Below, piece by piece: positions 18,107-29,376 of a DNA stretch of 64,000 nt (position 1 is the stretch's first letter; each line of letters starts with the position of its first letter). The DNA lies in NCBI RefSeq assembly GCF_001028665.1, contig NZ_CP011504.1, forward strand, positions 1,798,001-1,862,000, written 5' to 3'. The notes under the pieces are model-generated. The model saw nothing but the letters and a program-made list of their open reading frames with translations, was not told where the DNA came from and did not search any database. Source of the stretch: Burkholderia pyrrocinia. GTDB lineage: Bacteria > Pseudomonadota > Gammaproteobacteria > Burkholderiales > Burkholderiaceae. The position numbers were made by a program, and so were the translations under genes.

Positions 18107-19378
18107 ATGAGTACAGTCATTTCCGTTCGCCGCCCGGCCGCCGACGCTTCGTTCGGCCAGGCGCTGAAAAATGCCATGGCCGCCGCGCTCCTGACGGCGA
18201 TCCTCACGATCCCGGTGCTCGGGCTGCAGCTGAAGCTCGACGGCTACCAGGTCGTGCTCACGCCGCACTGGCGGCCGGTGTGGATCGCGGTCGCGGCCGT
18301 GTTCCTGTTCCAGTTGTTCAAGCCGTGGCTCGTGCGCGCGAAATCGGCGGTGAAGCTGCCGGCGATGCCCGCGATGGGCGCGCAGCAGCAGCGCGTGGTC
18401 GTGTGGGTGCTGCTCGCGGTCGGGCTCGTGTGGCCGTTCTTCGGCTCGCGTGGCGCGGTTGACGTCGCGACGCTCGCGCTGATCTACGTGATCCTTGGCC
18501 TCGGGCTGAACATCGTGGTCGGTTTCGCGGGGCTGCTCGATCTCGGTTATGTCGGGTTCTACGCGGTCGGCGGCTATACGTACGCGATGCTGAACCAGTA
18601 CTTCGGGCTGTCGTTCTGGGAGTGCCTGCCGCTTGCCGCGATCGCGGCGGCGACGTTCGGCTTCCTGCTCGGCTTTCCGGTGCTGCGGCTGCGCGGCGAC
18701 TATCTCGCGATCGTCACGCTCGGCTTCGGCGAAATCATCCGCCTGCTCGCGAACAACCTGACGAGCCTCACCGGCGGCCCGGACGGCATCTCGGGCATCG
18801 CGAAGCCGACGGTGTTCGGCTTCGAGATGGCGCGCTCGGCGAGCGTCGAAGGCGCGAAGACCTTCCATGAGCTGATCGGGCTGGAATACAGCGGCGAGCA
18901 CATGGTGATCTTCCTGTACCTGATCGCGCTGCTGCTGGTCGGCTTCACGCTGTTCGTCACGAGCCGGCTGATCCGCATGCCGATGGGCCGTGCGTGGGAA
19001 GCGCTGCGCGACGACGAGATCGCGTGCCGTTCGCTGGGTCTCAACCCGACGCGCATCAAGCTGTCGGCATTCACGCTCGGCGCGTCGTTCGCCGGTATCG
19101 GCGGTGCGTTCTTCGCGGCGCGTCAGGGCCTCGTGAATCCTGAATCGTTCACCTTCATCGAATCGGCGCTGATCCTCGCGATCGTCGTGCTCGGCGGGAT
19201 GGGCTCGCAGCTCGGCGTGATTCTCGCGGCGATCCTGCTGACCGTTCTGCCGGAAGTCGCGCGCGGCTTCGCCGAGTACCGGATGCTGATCTTCGGTCTC
19301 GTGATGGTGTTGATGATGATGTGGCGTCCGCAGGGCCTGCTGCCCGCGAGCCGTCCCCACGTGGAGCTGCCGCAATGA
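18107..19378 (+). CDS. livM: Branched-chain amino acid ABC transporter permease LivM
   Basis: A 423-residue permease. The start ATG 18107 follows a GGGAG ribosome-binding site, 11 bases after livH. The N-terminal third has extra helices before the conserved LivM core ([32 protein letters not shown] region, here starting near residue 125). The coupling loop is [21 protein letters not shown]. The C-terminal RPQGLLP is typical. The stop overlaps the livG start (ATGA), so translation is coupled. Confidence 0.94.
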   Translation: MSTVISVRRPAADASFGQALKNAMAAALLTAILTIPVLGLQLKLDGYQVVLTPHWRPVWIAVAAVFLFQLFKPWLVRAKSAVKLPAMPAMGAQQQRVVVWVLLAVGLVWPFFGSRGAVDVATLALIYVILGLGLNIVVGFAGLLDLGYVGFYAVGGYTYAMLNQYFGLSFWECLPLAAIAAATFGFLLGFPVLRLRGDYLAIVTLGFGEIIRLLANNLTSLTGGPDGISGIAKPTVFGFEMARSASVEGAKTFHELIGLEYSGEHMVIFLYLIALLLVGFTLFVTSRLIRMPMGRAWEALRDDEIACRSLGLNPTRIKLSAFTLGASFAGIGGAFFAARQGLVNPESFTFIESALILAIVVLGGMGSQLGVILAAILLTVLPEVARGFAEYRMLIFGLVMVLMMMWRPQGLLPASRPHVELPQ

Positions 19379-20147
19379 GCGCGAATGCAGAACTGTTGAA
19401 GGTCGCCGGGCTGCAGATGCGCTTCGGCGGGTTGCTCGCGGTGGACGGCATCGATTTCGACGTGCGCCGCGACGAGGTGTTCGCGATCATCGGGCCGAAC
19501 GGCGCGGGCAAGACCACAGTGTTCAACTGCGTCGGCGGCTTCTACAAGCCGACCGGCGGCGACGTCGTGCTCGACGGGCACCCGATCGCGGGGCTGCCGA
19601 GCCACAAGATCGCGGTGAAGGGGCTGGTGCGCACGTTCCAGAACATCCGCCTGTTCAAGTCGCTGACGGTCGTCGAGAACCTGCTCGTCGCGCAGCATCG
19701 CAAGGTGAAGGCGGGGCTGCTGCCCGGCCTGTTCTCGACGCCCGCGTATCGTCGCGCCGAGAAGGAAGCGCTCGAACGCGCGGCCGTGTGGCTCGAACGG
19801 ATGGGGCTGAAGTCGGTCGCCAACCGGCAAGCCGGCACGCTGTCGTACGGGCACCAGCGGCGTCTGGAGATCGCGCGCTGCATGATCACCGAGCCGCGTC
19901 TCTTGATGCTCGACGAGCCGGCGGCCGGCCTCAACCCGCAGGAAAAGATCGAGCTGCAGCACCTGATCGACAAGCTGCGCCGCGAGTTCGGCGTGTCGGT
20001 GCTGCTGATCGAACACGACATGAGCCTCGTGATGGGCGTGTCGGACCGCATCCTCGTGATGGAGCACGGCCGGCCGATCGTGATCGGCACGCCGGAAGCG
20101 GTCCGCAACGACCCGCGCGTGATCAAGGCGTATCTGGGGGAAGAGTG

Positions 20148-20148
<1 letters not shown>
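19375..20148 (+). CDS. livG: Branched-chain amino acid ABC transporter ATPase LivG
   Basis: A 257-residue cytoplasmic ATPase. Walker A is GPNGAGKTT, the signature is [14 protein letters not shown] (a LivG-type LSYGxQ variant), Walker B is [13 protein letters not shown], and the switch His lies in [12 protein letters not shown]. It overlaps livM (ATGA) and its TGA overlaps the livF start. It pairs with LivF to power import. Confidence 0.96.
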
Positions 20149-20849
<701 letters not shown>

Positions 20850-20857
20850 TGAGGGAA

Positions 20858-20884
20858 GCCGCCGGCCTGCAATGGGCCGGCGGC
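20858..20884 (+). terminator. Hairpin after livF, probable transcription terminator
   Basis: GCCGCCGGCC at 20858-20867 and GGCCGGCGGC at 20875-20884 form a perfect 10-bp stem with a 7-base loop, nine bases after the livF stop. The downstream U-tract is weak (TCTTCTTCTTG further on), so efficiency is uncertain. Confidence 0.5.
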
Positions 20885-20947
20885 GCTGCTGATCTGATTG
20901 GCGTCTTCTTCTTGTGACGCTTTGGAACACAGGTTTGCAGGAAATGT

Positions 20948-21074
20948 GTAGCCGATCCAGCTTCGATCGTAGCCGAATCGGCTGCATTTAACTTGCCGAT
21001 CCGGACTGACAAGAGCATTCGTCGGGACGATATCTCGTAGCCAATTCGGCTACAATCGTAGCCAATCATGCTAC
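20948..21074 (+). promoter_or_regulatory. Four 17-bp palindromic operator-like sites before the MNT/HEPN pair
   Basis: Four related sites start with GTAGCC and tend toward GTAGCCRA-W-TCGGCTAC: 20948-20964 (degenerate right arm), 20969-20985, 21037-21053 (both near-perfect) and 21058-21074 (GTAGC...GCTAC, covering the start codon at 21068). The members of each pair start exactly 21 bases apart, two helical turns. Because the downstream protein has an N-terminal winged helix, autoregulation at these sites is the simplest reading. Confidence 0.7.
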
Positions 21075-21667
21075 GATCTATTGCCTCGACCCTATTTAGC
21101 GACTACCGGCGCCGTGTGCTGGGCCTGCTCCTGTTGCGGCCTGATCAGGCGTTACACGTTCGCGAAATTGCCCGTTTGACGGGCACAACCCCCGGTACCC
21201 TGCATAAGGAACTGAGCAAACTGGCCGAAGCCGGTATCTTGAGCCGGGATCGACAGGGAAATCAGGTTGTTTATCGCGCCAATCGAAGCTGTCCGATCTA
21301 TGAGGAGCTGGCTTCGATCATGCGAAAGACCTCGGGCATGGGTGACGTGCTGGCTGAAGCACTGCTGCCTTGCGCCGAGCAAATCGCCGTGGCGTTCGTG
21401 TTCGGCTCGGTCGCGCGCGGCCAGGAGACGGCGGACAGCGATGTCGACGTGATGGTGATCGGTTCGGTCGGGTTCGCTGCGGTGGTAGGAATGCTTTACG
21501 ATGCTCAAGCGACATTGGGGCGGGATATCAATCCCCAAGTACTGTCGCCCGACGAGTTTCGTGCCGGTGTCGACCGGCAAGACGCATTCTTGCGGGACGT
21601 GCTTGGAAAACCCAAGATCTTCTTGATCGGTAGCGACGATGACCTTGCAGAACTTACTCGGCGTTAG
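21068..21667 (+). CDS. Winged-helix protein with minimal nucleotidyltransferase domain (MNT-like)
   Basis: A 199-residue fusion. Residues about 10-85 form a winged helix-turn-helix (VREIARLTGTTPGTLHKELSK, then a wing at DRQGNQVVYRAN). The rest is a minimal nucleotidyltransferase with an exact GS-x10-D-x-D motif (GSVARGQETADSDVD) and a likely third acidic residue (GRDINPQV). MNT proteins act as antitoxins that nucleotidylate a HEPN partner in MntA/HepT-type modules. Here the next gene overlaps by 29 bases and is HEPN-like. The winged helix and the operator array suggest a sensor-repressor antitoxin. Start ATG 21068 lies inside the fourth operator site, so binding there would block initiation. 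Confidence 0.85.
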   Translation: MLRSIASTLFSDYRRRVLGLLLLRPDQALHVREIARLTGTTPGTLHKELSKLAEAGILSRDRQGNQVVYRANRSCPIYEELASIMRKTSGMGDVLAEALLPCAEQIAVAFVFGSVARGQETADSDVDVMVIGSVGFAAVVGMLYDAQATLGRDINPQVLSPDEFRAGVDRQDAFLRDVLGKPKIFLIGSDDDLAELTRR

Positions 21668-22085
21668 CCTCGACGCGGTCCAGCCGGACCGGGAACAAGC
21701 GACGCGGCTGCTGGCTGCTGCTGCGCGAAATCTGGCGGATGCGCAACTCGAGGGATTGAGCAACGAAAACCGCTTTGACGCGGCCTATAAGGCGATCATG
21801 CAACTTGCGATGCTGGCGTTGCACGCGAATGGCTTTCGCACGATGACGAGCCGCCCGGGACATCACCAGACAGCGATCCAGACGCTTCCGCAGACGATCG
21901 GCCTGCCGGTCGATCGCATGATCGTGCTCGACGCGCTGCGCAAGCAGCGCAATCTGTCGGATTACTCCGGGGACGTGGTTCAAGCGTCCGCGGTAAATGA
22001 GTGTTTTGCCAGTGCGACGGCGCTCATGATCGACGTGAAGACGTGGTTGACGACGAACAAACGCGAGTTGCTGGAAGCGCAATAG
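21639..22085 (+). CDS. HEPN-like partner of the nucleotidyltransferase
   Basis: A 148-residue helical protein overlapping the preceding gene by 29 bases in another frame, so the two are translationally coupled. Helix patterns ANLADAQLEGL-like (RNLADAQLEGLSNENRFDAA) and YKAIMQLAMLALHANGFR are typical of HEPN-domain proteins paired with nucleotidyltransferases. The region where HepT toxins carry R-x4-H-x-Y reads RKQRNLSDYSG here, without the His, so it may be non-cleaving or use a variant site. Role inferred from pairing: toxin or target of the neighbouring enzyme. Confidence 0.75.
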   Translation: MTLQNLLGVSLDAVQPDREQATRLLAAAARNLADAQLEGLSNENRFDAAYKAIMQLAMLALHANGFRTMTSRPGHHQTAIQTLPQTIGLPVDRMIVLDALRKQRNLSDYSGDVVQASAVNECFASATALMIDVKTWLTTNKRELLEAQ

Positions 22086-22170
22086 CTACGGCGGTTCTGA
22101 AGCGCCATCGTGCCTGGGTTTCGACTGCGACCTCGGGCAATTCTCGTGACACGACTCGCGGAGACAACCG

Positions 22171-22521
22171 ATGAAGGTCAAACGAATCGTCGCCAATATC
22201 GACACGCAGTCGGTCGATGACGCGAAGCGTTTCTATCAGCAGATCTTCGGTCTCGACCTGCTGATGGATCACGGCTGGATCGCGACGTACGGCAATGCCG
22301 AACAGATGGATGTGCAGATCAGCTTCGCATCGCAAGGCGGATCGGGCACGCCGACGCCCGGCCTGTCGATCGAGGTCGACGATCTCGACGAAGCGCTCTC
22401 GCGTGTTCGTTCAGCGGGCATTCCCGTCGAATACGGCCCGGCCGACGAGCCGTGGGGTGTCAGGCGTTTCTATGTACGCGATCCGTTCGGCAAGCTCGTC
22501 AACGTGCTGGCGCATCGCTGA
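22171..22521 (+). CDS. VOC (glyoxalase/bleomycin-resistance) family protein
   Basis: A 116-residue single VOC-fold protein. The N-terminal half has DAKRFYQQIFGLDLLMDHGW, and the C-terminal half LSIEVDDLDEALSRVRSAGI followed by PWGVRRFYVRDPFGKLVNVL, the typical closing strand. The fold usually works as a dimer binding a metal or small molecule. The substrate cannot be predicted. Start ATG 22171 is preceded by a GGAG site. A decayed second copy of its 3' end lies at 23936-24048, on the other side of the DUF2000/AraC pair. Confidence 0.88.
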   Translation: MKVKRIVANIDTQSVDDAKRFYQQIFGLDLLMDHGWIATYGNAEQMDVQISFASQGGSGTPTPGLSIEVDDLDEALSRVRSAGIPVEYGPADEPWGVRRFYVRDPFGKLVNVLAHR

Positions 22522-22548
22522 CCTGAAGCGTCGCGTTCGAACCGGCGT

Positions 22549-22956
22549 TCACGCATGCAACGCCAGCCCTTTCACTGCCTTGTCCACGGCCTTCTTCGGT
22601 CCGTGCAACGCCAGCCCGACCAGATCCAGATTCTCCGCATCCTCGGCGCGAAACACCTCGCGGTTGGCCGCGTCGTGCCCGGTCGAAAACATCGCGCGCA
22701 CGTAGGGCACGATCGTGAGTTCGCGCGACAGCGCCTGCCGGTGCGCGCCCTGCAATCCATTCAAATCGGCCGCGAACACCAGCATCGGCTGGCCGAACAT
22801 CCTGCCGTAGCGATTGCCGGCCGCATCCTCATAAGGCTCGCCGAGCGCTTGGGGCGCGCCCGCTGCGACGCCCGTCGCGAGAAACGCGACGACATTGAGT
22901 TTCTGCCACGCCGCGAGATCGTCGCGCACGATCAGTGCCACTTTCGTATCGAACAT
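22549..22956 (-). CDS. DUF2000 family protein
   Basis: A 135-residue protein beginning MFDTKVALIVRDDLAAWQKLNVVAFLATG, characteristic of DUF2000 (read here in short pieces), with FGQPMLVFAAD and the final GLALHGPKKAVDKAVKGL. Start ATG 22956 has a strong AGGAG site. It is the downstream gene of a two-gene minus-strand unit with the AraC regulator (44-base gap). DUF2000 proteins have a peptidyl-tRNA-hydrolase-like fold but no established activity. Confidence 0.85.
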   Translation of the reverse strand: MFDTKVALIVRDDLAAWQKLNVVAFLATGVAAGAPQALGEPYEDAAGNRYGRMFGQPMLVFAADLNGLQGAHRQALSRELTIVPYVRAMFSTGHDAANREVFRAEDAENLDLVGLALHGPKKAVDKAVKGLALHA

Positions 22957-23000
22957 GCTTGCTCCTCGTTGAAGCACTCATGATCGGATGTCGCGTGCGA

Positions 23001-23858
23001 TCAGTCTGGAACGTTTGTGCACATTTGCCGGTAGGCAGCAGGCGTGATCCGGTAAGCGCGGCGGAACCAGCGGCCCAGATGGCTCTGGTCGGCGAAGCCG
23101 ACGTCCGCGGCCGCCTGCGCGGGCGTGCGGCCGGCCGCCAGCAATCGTCGCGCGGCGCGCAGCCGCAAGCGCACCAGATACGCGTGCGGCGACGCGCCGA
23201 ACGCGCGCTGGAACAGCCGCGTCAGCCGGAACCGGTCGATCCCGGCGACGCTGGCCAGCTCGTCGAGCCCGAGGTTGCCGTCCATCTGTGCATGCAGCAG
23301 ATCGCGAACGCGCACGATCGCGGGCGGCACGACACCGCTTTCCAGCGCGAGCGGGCCGCGCAGCTCGCCGCCGAGCCGCGTCAGCAGGCGGTCGAGCGTC
23401 TGGTCGCGCGCGAGACGGCCCTCGTTGCCGTGGATCGCGAGAAACGCTTGCCGGATGGCATCGACGAGGCCGCGGTCGTCGACGAGCGTGTGGTCGAAAG
23501 CGGCCTCGACGCCGCCCAGGCCTGGCAGATCCAGCCGGCGCGCCGCGCGCTCGACCCATGCTTGCGGCAGGTACAGCATCCCGTAGGTGAAGCCGCCCGC
23601 TTCGGGCGCATGGCCGTCGTGCATCGCGCCCGGCTCGATCAGGATCGCGCGGCCGGGCACGCTCGTATGCAGCGACCGGTGGCACTGGAATTGCTGCACG
23701 CCCTGTTCGGTGAAGCCGACCAGCATGTCGTCGTGATCGTGCGCGTCGTAGGCATGGCCGTTGAAATGCGCGTGCAGGCTTTCGATGCCGGTTTCCTGAT
23801 CGCGGCGCGCGACGAGCCAGTGGTCGGTCGTGCCGATGTCTTTCGTCGCAGTCGTCAT
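23001..23858 (-). CDS. AraC-family transcriptional regulator with cupin sensor
   Basis: A 285-residue regulator. The N-terminal cupin domain (about residues 25-110, with HAHFNGHAYDAHDHDDMLVG and EPGAMHDGHAP) is the effector-binding part. The C-terminal pair of helix-turn-helix motifs (LDELASVAGIDRFRLTRLFQRAFG, then AAADVGFADQSHLGRWFRRAYRITPAAYR) is canonical AraC. Start ATG 23858. It probably controls the co-oriented DUF2000 gene and possibly itself. The same frame is open far upstream (toward 25280), but that is antisense to the ABC genes and ignored. Confidence 0.92.
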   Translation of the reverse strand: MTTATKDIGTTDHWLVARRDQETGIESLHAHFNGHAYDAHDHDDMLVGFTEQGVQQFQCHRSLHTSVPGRAILIEPGAMHDGHAPEAGGFTYGMLYLPQAWVERAARRLDLPGLGGVEAAFDHTLVDDRGLVDAIRQAFLAIHGNEGRLARDQTLDRLLTRLGGELRGPLALESGVVPPAIVRVRDLLHAQMDGNLGLDELASVAGIDRFRLTRLFQRAFGASPHAYLVRLRLRAARRLLAAGRTPAQAAADVGFADQSHLGRWFRRAYRITPAAYRQMCTNVPD

Positions 23859-23935
23859 CGGGTGCCTTGCACGTCGTCGTTGCGTGACCGGTAGTGTACG
23901 CAGTTCGCGTGATGCCGGTGGCAGGGGCGGGCCGT

Positions 23936-24048
23936 TCGTCCGGCGTTCGCGCGGCAAGCGATCCCGTCGAATACGGCCCGGCCGGCGCGCTGGGGGCGTC
24001 CGGCGTTTCCACGCACGCGATTCGTTCGGCAAGCTCGTCCATCGCTGA
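23936..24048 (+). pseudogene. Decayed duplicate of the 3' end of the VOC gene
   Basis: Bases 23936-24048 match the last about 110 bases of the VOC gene (22410-22521): GTCGAATACGGCCCGGCC is identical, as are TTCGTTCGGCAAGCTCGTC-like and CATCGCTGACC stretches. Relative to the intact copy there is a one-base deletion after GGCCCGGCC, causing a frameshift, and a clean 12-base deletion just before the final CATCGCTGA. The rest of the gene is absent. It is a truncated remnant of a duplication or rearrangement. Confidence 0.75.
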
Positions 24049-24173
24049 CCGGCGAGTCGCATCCCCTGCCATCCTTCGCACCGCTGCGTGATAAGATCGC
24101 GCGCTTTTCGTTCCGCGCCGACGCCGTCTGTCCGTCGGAGGCGGGCGAATCCGAACGCTACAGCGAGGATGGC

Positions 24174-25154
24174 ATGTCCCAGATCGTCGTCGAAGGATTG
24201 GCCAAGACCTACCGCATCGCGGAGCGGCAGCCCGGCATGCTCGGCCTGTTGCGCCGCCGCTGGCGCGAGGTCGAAGCGCTGAAGGACGTCAGCTTCAGCC
24301 TGCGGCACGGCGAGCTGCTCGGTTTCATCGGACCCAACGGGGCCGGCAAGTCGACCACCATCAAGATCCTGTCCGGCATCCTGCGGCCGACGTCCGGCAA
24401 GGTGATCATCGACGGTCGCGTGCCGTTCGACGACCGCATCGCGCACGTCGCGCGCATCGGCGCGGTATTCGGGCAGCGCAGCCAGCTCTGGTGGGATTTG
24501 CCCGTCGGCGACGGCTTCGACCTGCTGCGCGACATCTATCGCGTCGATTCCGGCGCGTATCGCCGCACGCGCGACGAGCTGGTCGCGATGCTGCGGCTCG
24601 AACGCCTGCTTGATCAGCCGGTGCGCCAGTTGTCGCTGGGGCAGCGGATGCGCGCCGAGATCGCCGCGGCGCTGCTGCATGCGCCGCCGATCCTGTTCCT
24701 CGACGAGCCGACCATCGGCCTCGACGCGCCGTCGAAGCTCGCGGTGCGCGAGTTCGTGAAGACGCTGAACCGCGAGCGCGGCGTGACCGTGCTGCTGACG
24801 ACCCACGACATGCACGACATCGAGGCGCTCGCGGAACGCGTGATCGTCATCGGGCACGGCCGGGTGCTGGCCGATCAGCCGTTCGATGCGCTGCGCGCCG
24901 GCGTGCTGTCCGATCGCCGCATCCTGGTCGATTTCGCCGGGGACGCTCCCGCGCTCGACATCGATGGCACGCAGTTGCTGCGGCGCGACGGGCGGACGGC
25001 CGAACTCGCGTTCGATCCGCGCGTCATCGGCGCGCCCGCGCTCGTCGCGCGCATCGCGGCCGAACATGCGGTCGAGGACATTCGCGTCGAGCAGCCGGCG
25101 ATCGAGGAGGTCATCGCGCGCTTCTATCATTTGCACGGCGCGGCGGAGGCATAA
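24174..25154 (+). CDS. ABC-2 type exporter ATPase
   Basis: A 326-residue ATPase of the NatA/DrrA-like class. Walker A is GPNGAGKST, the signature is LSLGQRMRAEIAAAL, Walker B is ILFLDEPTIGLD, and the switch His lies in LTTHDMHDIEAL. A C-terminal extension of about 90 residues is typical for this class. With the two permeases immediately downstream (4-base gaps) it forms a complete exporter. Substrate unknown. The QRSQLWWDLPV segment is seen in ATPases paired with DUF990-like permeases. Confidence 0.92.
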   Translation: MSQIVVEGLAKTYRIAERQPGMLGLLRRRWREVEALKDVSFSLRHGELLGFIGPNGAGKSTTIKILSGILRPTSGKVIIDGRVPFDDRIAHVARIGAVFGQRSQLWWDLPVGDGFDLLRDIYRVDSGAYRRTRDELVAMLRLERLLDQPVRQLSLGQRMRAEIAAALLHAPPILFLDEPTIGLDAPSKLAVREFVKTLNRERGVTVLLTTHDMHDIEALAERVIVIGHGRVLADQPFDALRAGVLSDRRILVDFAGDAPALDIDGTQLLRRDGRTAELAFDPRVIGAPALVARIAAEHAVEDIRVEQPAIEEVIARFYHLHGAAEA

Positions 25155-25158
25155 GCCG

Positions 25159-25986
25159 ATGGACTTCCTGCGCCCGTACGCCGCGGCCTTTTCGGCACGC
25201 TTCAAGACGCTGCTCCGGTATCGCGCGGCAGCCCTCGCGGGCTTCACGACCCAATGCTGGTGGGGGGCGCTCAAGGTCATGATCTATGCGGCCTTCTATC
25301 GTCACGCGACGCATGCGCACACGCCGATGACGCTCGAGCAGGTGACGACCTACACGTGGATCGCGCAGGCGCTGTTCGCGCTGCAGCCGTGGGGCGGCGA
25401 CCCCGACGTCGCGGCGGCGGTGCGGACCGGCGCCGTCAGCTACGACCGGTTGCGTCCGGTCGATACGTACGCGTGGTGGTTCGTGCGGGCGCTGGCGTGG
25501 ATGAGCGCGCGCGCGTTGCCGCGTGTGGTGCTGATGTTCGTCGCGGCGGCGATCGTGCTGCCGCTCGCCGGTTTCGGCGAATGGGCGTGGCAGCCGCCGG
25601 CGGATGCGCTGCGGGCGGTGCTGTTCGTCGTGTCCGTGCTGCTGATGATCGGGCTCGGCGCCGCGTTCGTGATGTTGCTCAACGTGTGCGTCGCCGCGAC
25701 GCTGACCGACCGCGGGATCAACACGCTCGCGCCGGCTTTCGTGATCCTGTTCTCGGGCAACCTGCTGCCGCTCGGCCTGTTCCCGGACCGGCTTCAGCCG
25801 CTGCTGATCGCTCAGCCGTTTGCCGGCATGCTCGACATCCCGTCACGGATCTACATCGGCACGCTGAGCGGCGGCGGCGCGTGGGCCGGACTGGCGCTGC
25901 AGGCGTTCTGGATCGTCGCGTTCGTCGCGCTGGGGCGGATGGCGATGCGCCGCGTGATGACGCGGCTCCACCTGCAGGGAGGCTGA
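25159..25986 (+). CDS. ABC-2 family permease (first subunit)
   Basis: A 275-residue inner-membrane protein with about six helices, starting four bases after the ATPase gene. An N-terminal cytoplasmic segment (FSARFKTLLRYRAAALAG) leads into hydrophobic stretches such as PRVVLMFVAAAIVLPLAG and LFVVSVLLMIGLGAAFVML, with the conserved TDRGINTLAPAFVILFSG-type region near the C-terminal third. It pairs with the next gene as a heterodimeric permease. Substrate unknown. Confidence 0.85.
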   Translation: MDFLRPYAAAFSARFKTLLRYRAAALAGFTTQCWWGALKVMIYAAFYRHATHAHTPMTLEQVTTYTWIAQALFALQPWGGDPDVAAAVRTGAVSYDRLRPVDTYAWWFVRALAWMSARALPRVVLMFVAAAIVLPLAGFGEWAWQPPADALRAVLFVVSVLLMIGLGAAFVMLLNVCVAATLTDRGINTLAPAFVILFSGNLLPLGLFPDRLQPLLIAQPFAGMLDIPSRIYIGTLSGGGAWAGLALQAFWIVAFVALGRMAMRRVMTRLHLQGG

Positions 25987-25990
25987 ACCG

Positions 25991-26794
25991 ATGAATACCA
26001 TCCGCCTGCTGGCACGCTACTTCGCGACGTCGATCCGGGCACAGCTCCAGTATCCGGCCTCGAGCCTGATGCTCGGCGCCGGCACCTTCCTGACCACCAT
26101 CATCGAACTGGCCGGCATCTGGGCGCTGTTCGACCGGTTCGGCGACGTGCAGGGCTGGCGGTTCGGCGACATCTGCATGTTCTTCGGGATGGTCAGCATC
26201 AGCTTCGCGATCGCGGATTTCATCAGCCGCGGATTCGACGTGTTCGGCAGCGAATTCATCCGGACCGGCGACTTCGACCGCGTGCTGCTGCGCCCGCGCA
26301 CGGCCACGCTGCAACTGATCGGCCATGACTTCCGGCTGCGGGTGATCGGACGCCTGCTCCAGGGGATCGTCGTGCTGACCGTCGCGACGCGTGCGCTCCA
26401 CTTCGACTGGAGCACCGCGTCGATCGCGCTTGCCCTATGGACGATCGCCGGCGGCGTCGCGCTGTTCTTCGGGTTGATGGTGTTGCAGGCGACGCTCGCG
26501 TTCTGGACGGTCGAAAGCCTGGAAGTCGTCAATGTCGTCACGTACGGCGGCGTGCAGGCCGCGCAATTCCCGATCAGCCTGTACGCGGACTGGCTCCGTC
26601 ATTTCCTGATATTCGTCGTGCCGATCGCGTGCGTCGCGTATTTCCCGGTGCTGGCGATCCTCGGCAAGCCCGATCCGCTCGGCGCGCCGCGCTGGTTCCT
26701 GCCGCTCGCGCCGGCGGTCGCGTTCGTGTTCCTGGGCGCGTGCTTCGCGGCGTGGCGGTTCGGGGTGCGCAAGTACACGTCGACGGGCACCTGA
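25991..26794 (+). CDS. ABC-2 family permease (second subunit, DUF990-like)
   Basis: A 267-residue protein with six hydrophobic segments (e.g. SLMLGAGTFLTTIIELAGIW, ALFFGLMVLQATLAFWTVES). Conserved polar patches GSEFIRTGDFDRVLLRP and the helix ending KPDPLGAPRWF are typical of DUF990-like permeases. Starts four bases after the first permease. Last gene of the exporter operon and convergent with dgdA, with a GC-rich 71-base gap holding small inverted repeats. Confidence 0.87.
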   Translation: MNTIRLLARYFATSIRAQLQYPASSLMLGAGTFLTTIIELAGIWALFDRFGDVQGWRFGDICMFFGMVSISFAIADFISRGFDVFGSEFIRTGDFDRVLLRPRTATLQLIGHDFRLRVIGRLLQGIVVLTVATRALHFDWSTASIALALWTIAGGVALFFGLMVLQATLAFWTVESLEVVNVVTYGGVQAAQFPISLYADWLRHFLIFVVPIACVAYFPVLAILGKPDPLGAPRWFLPLAPAVAFVFLGACFAAWRFGVRKYTSTGT

Positions 26795-26865
26795 GCGGCG
26801 GGTGCCCCGCATGCGGTGACGCGCCGGCACGGCGGATCGTGCGGCCCCGGGCAAGGGCCGCGCCG

Positions 26866-29131
<2,266 letters not shown>

Positions 29132-29376
29132 TGGGCGACGCGCGGCGGTGCGGACGACGCGCGTGATCGCCGTGGCTTCGAATCAGCCGACCATCGACGA
29201 TGGTTTGTGCAGGCGCGCGGCCATGCGCATCCACTGCCGCATCGCGCACCCGGATCTTCACCTGCATGCCTGGCAGATGTTGTTCGGTTTCCTGATATTA
29301 ATTGACCGGATCGGAGTCGGCGACGCCTGCAGCAGGCGGCGACTGACCGGAAAGCGCGGGGCGCCCGCCGCGCCCG

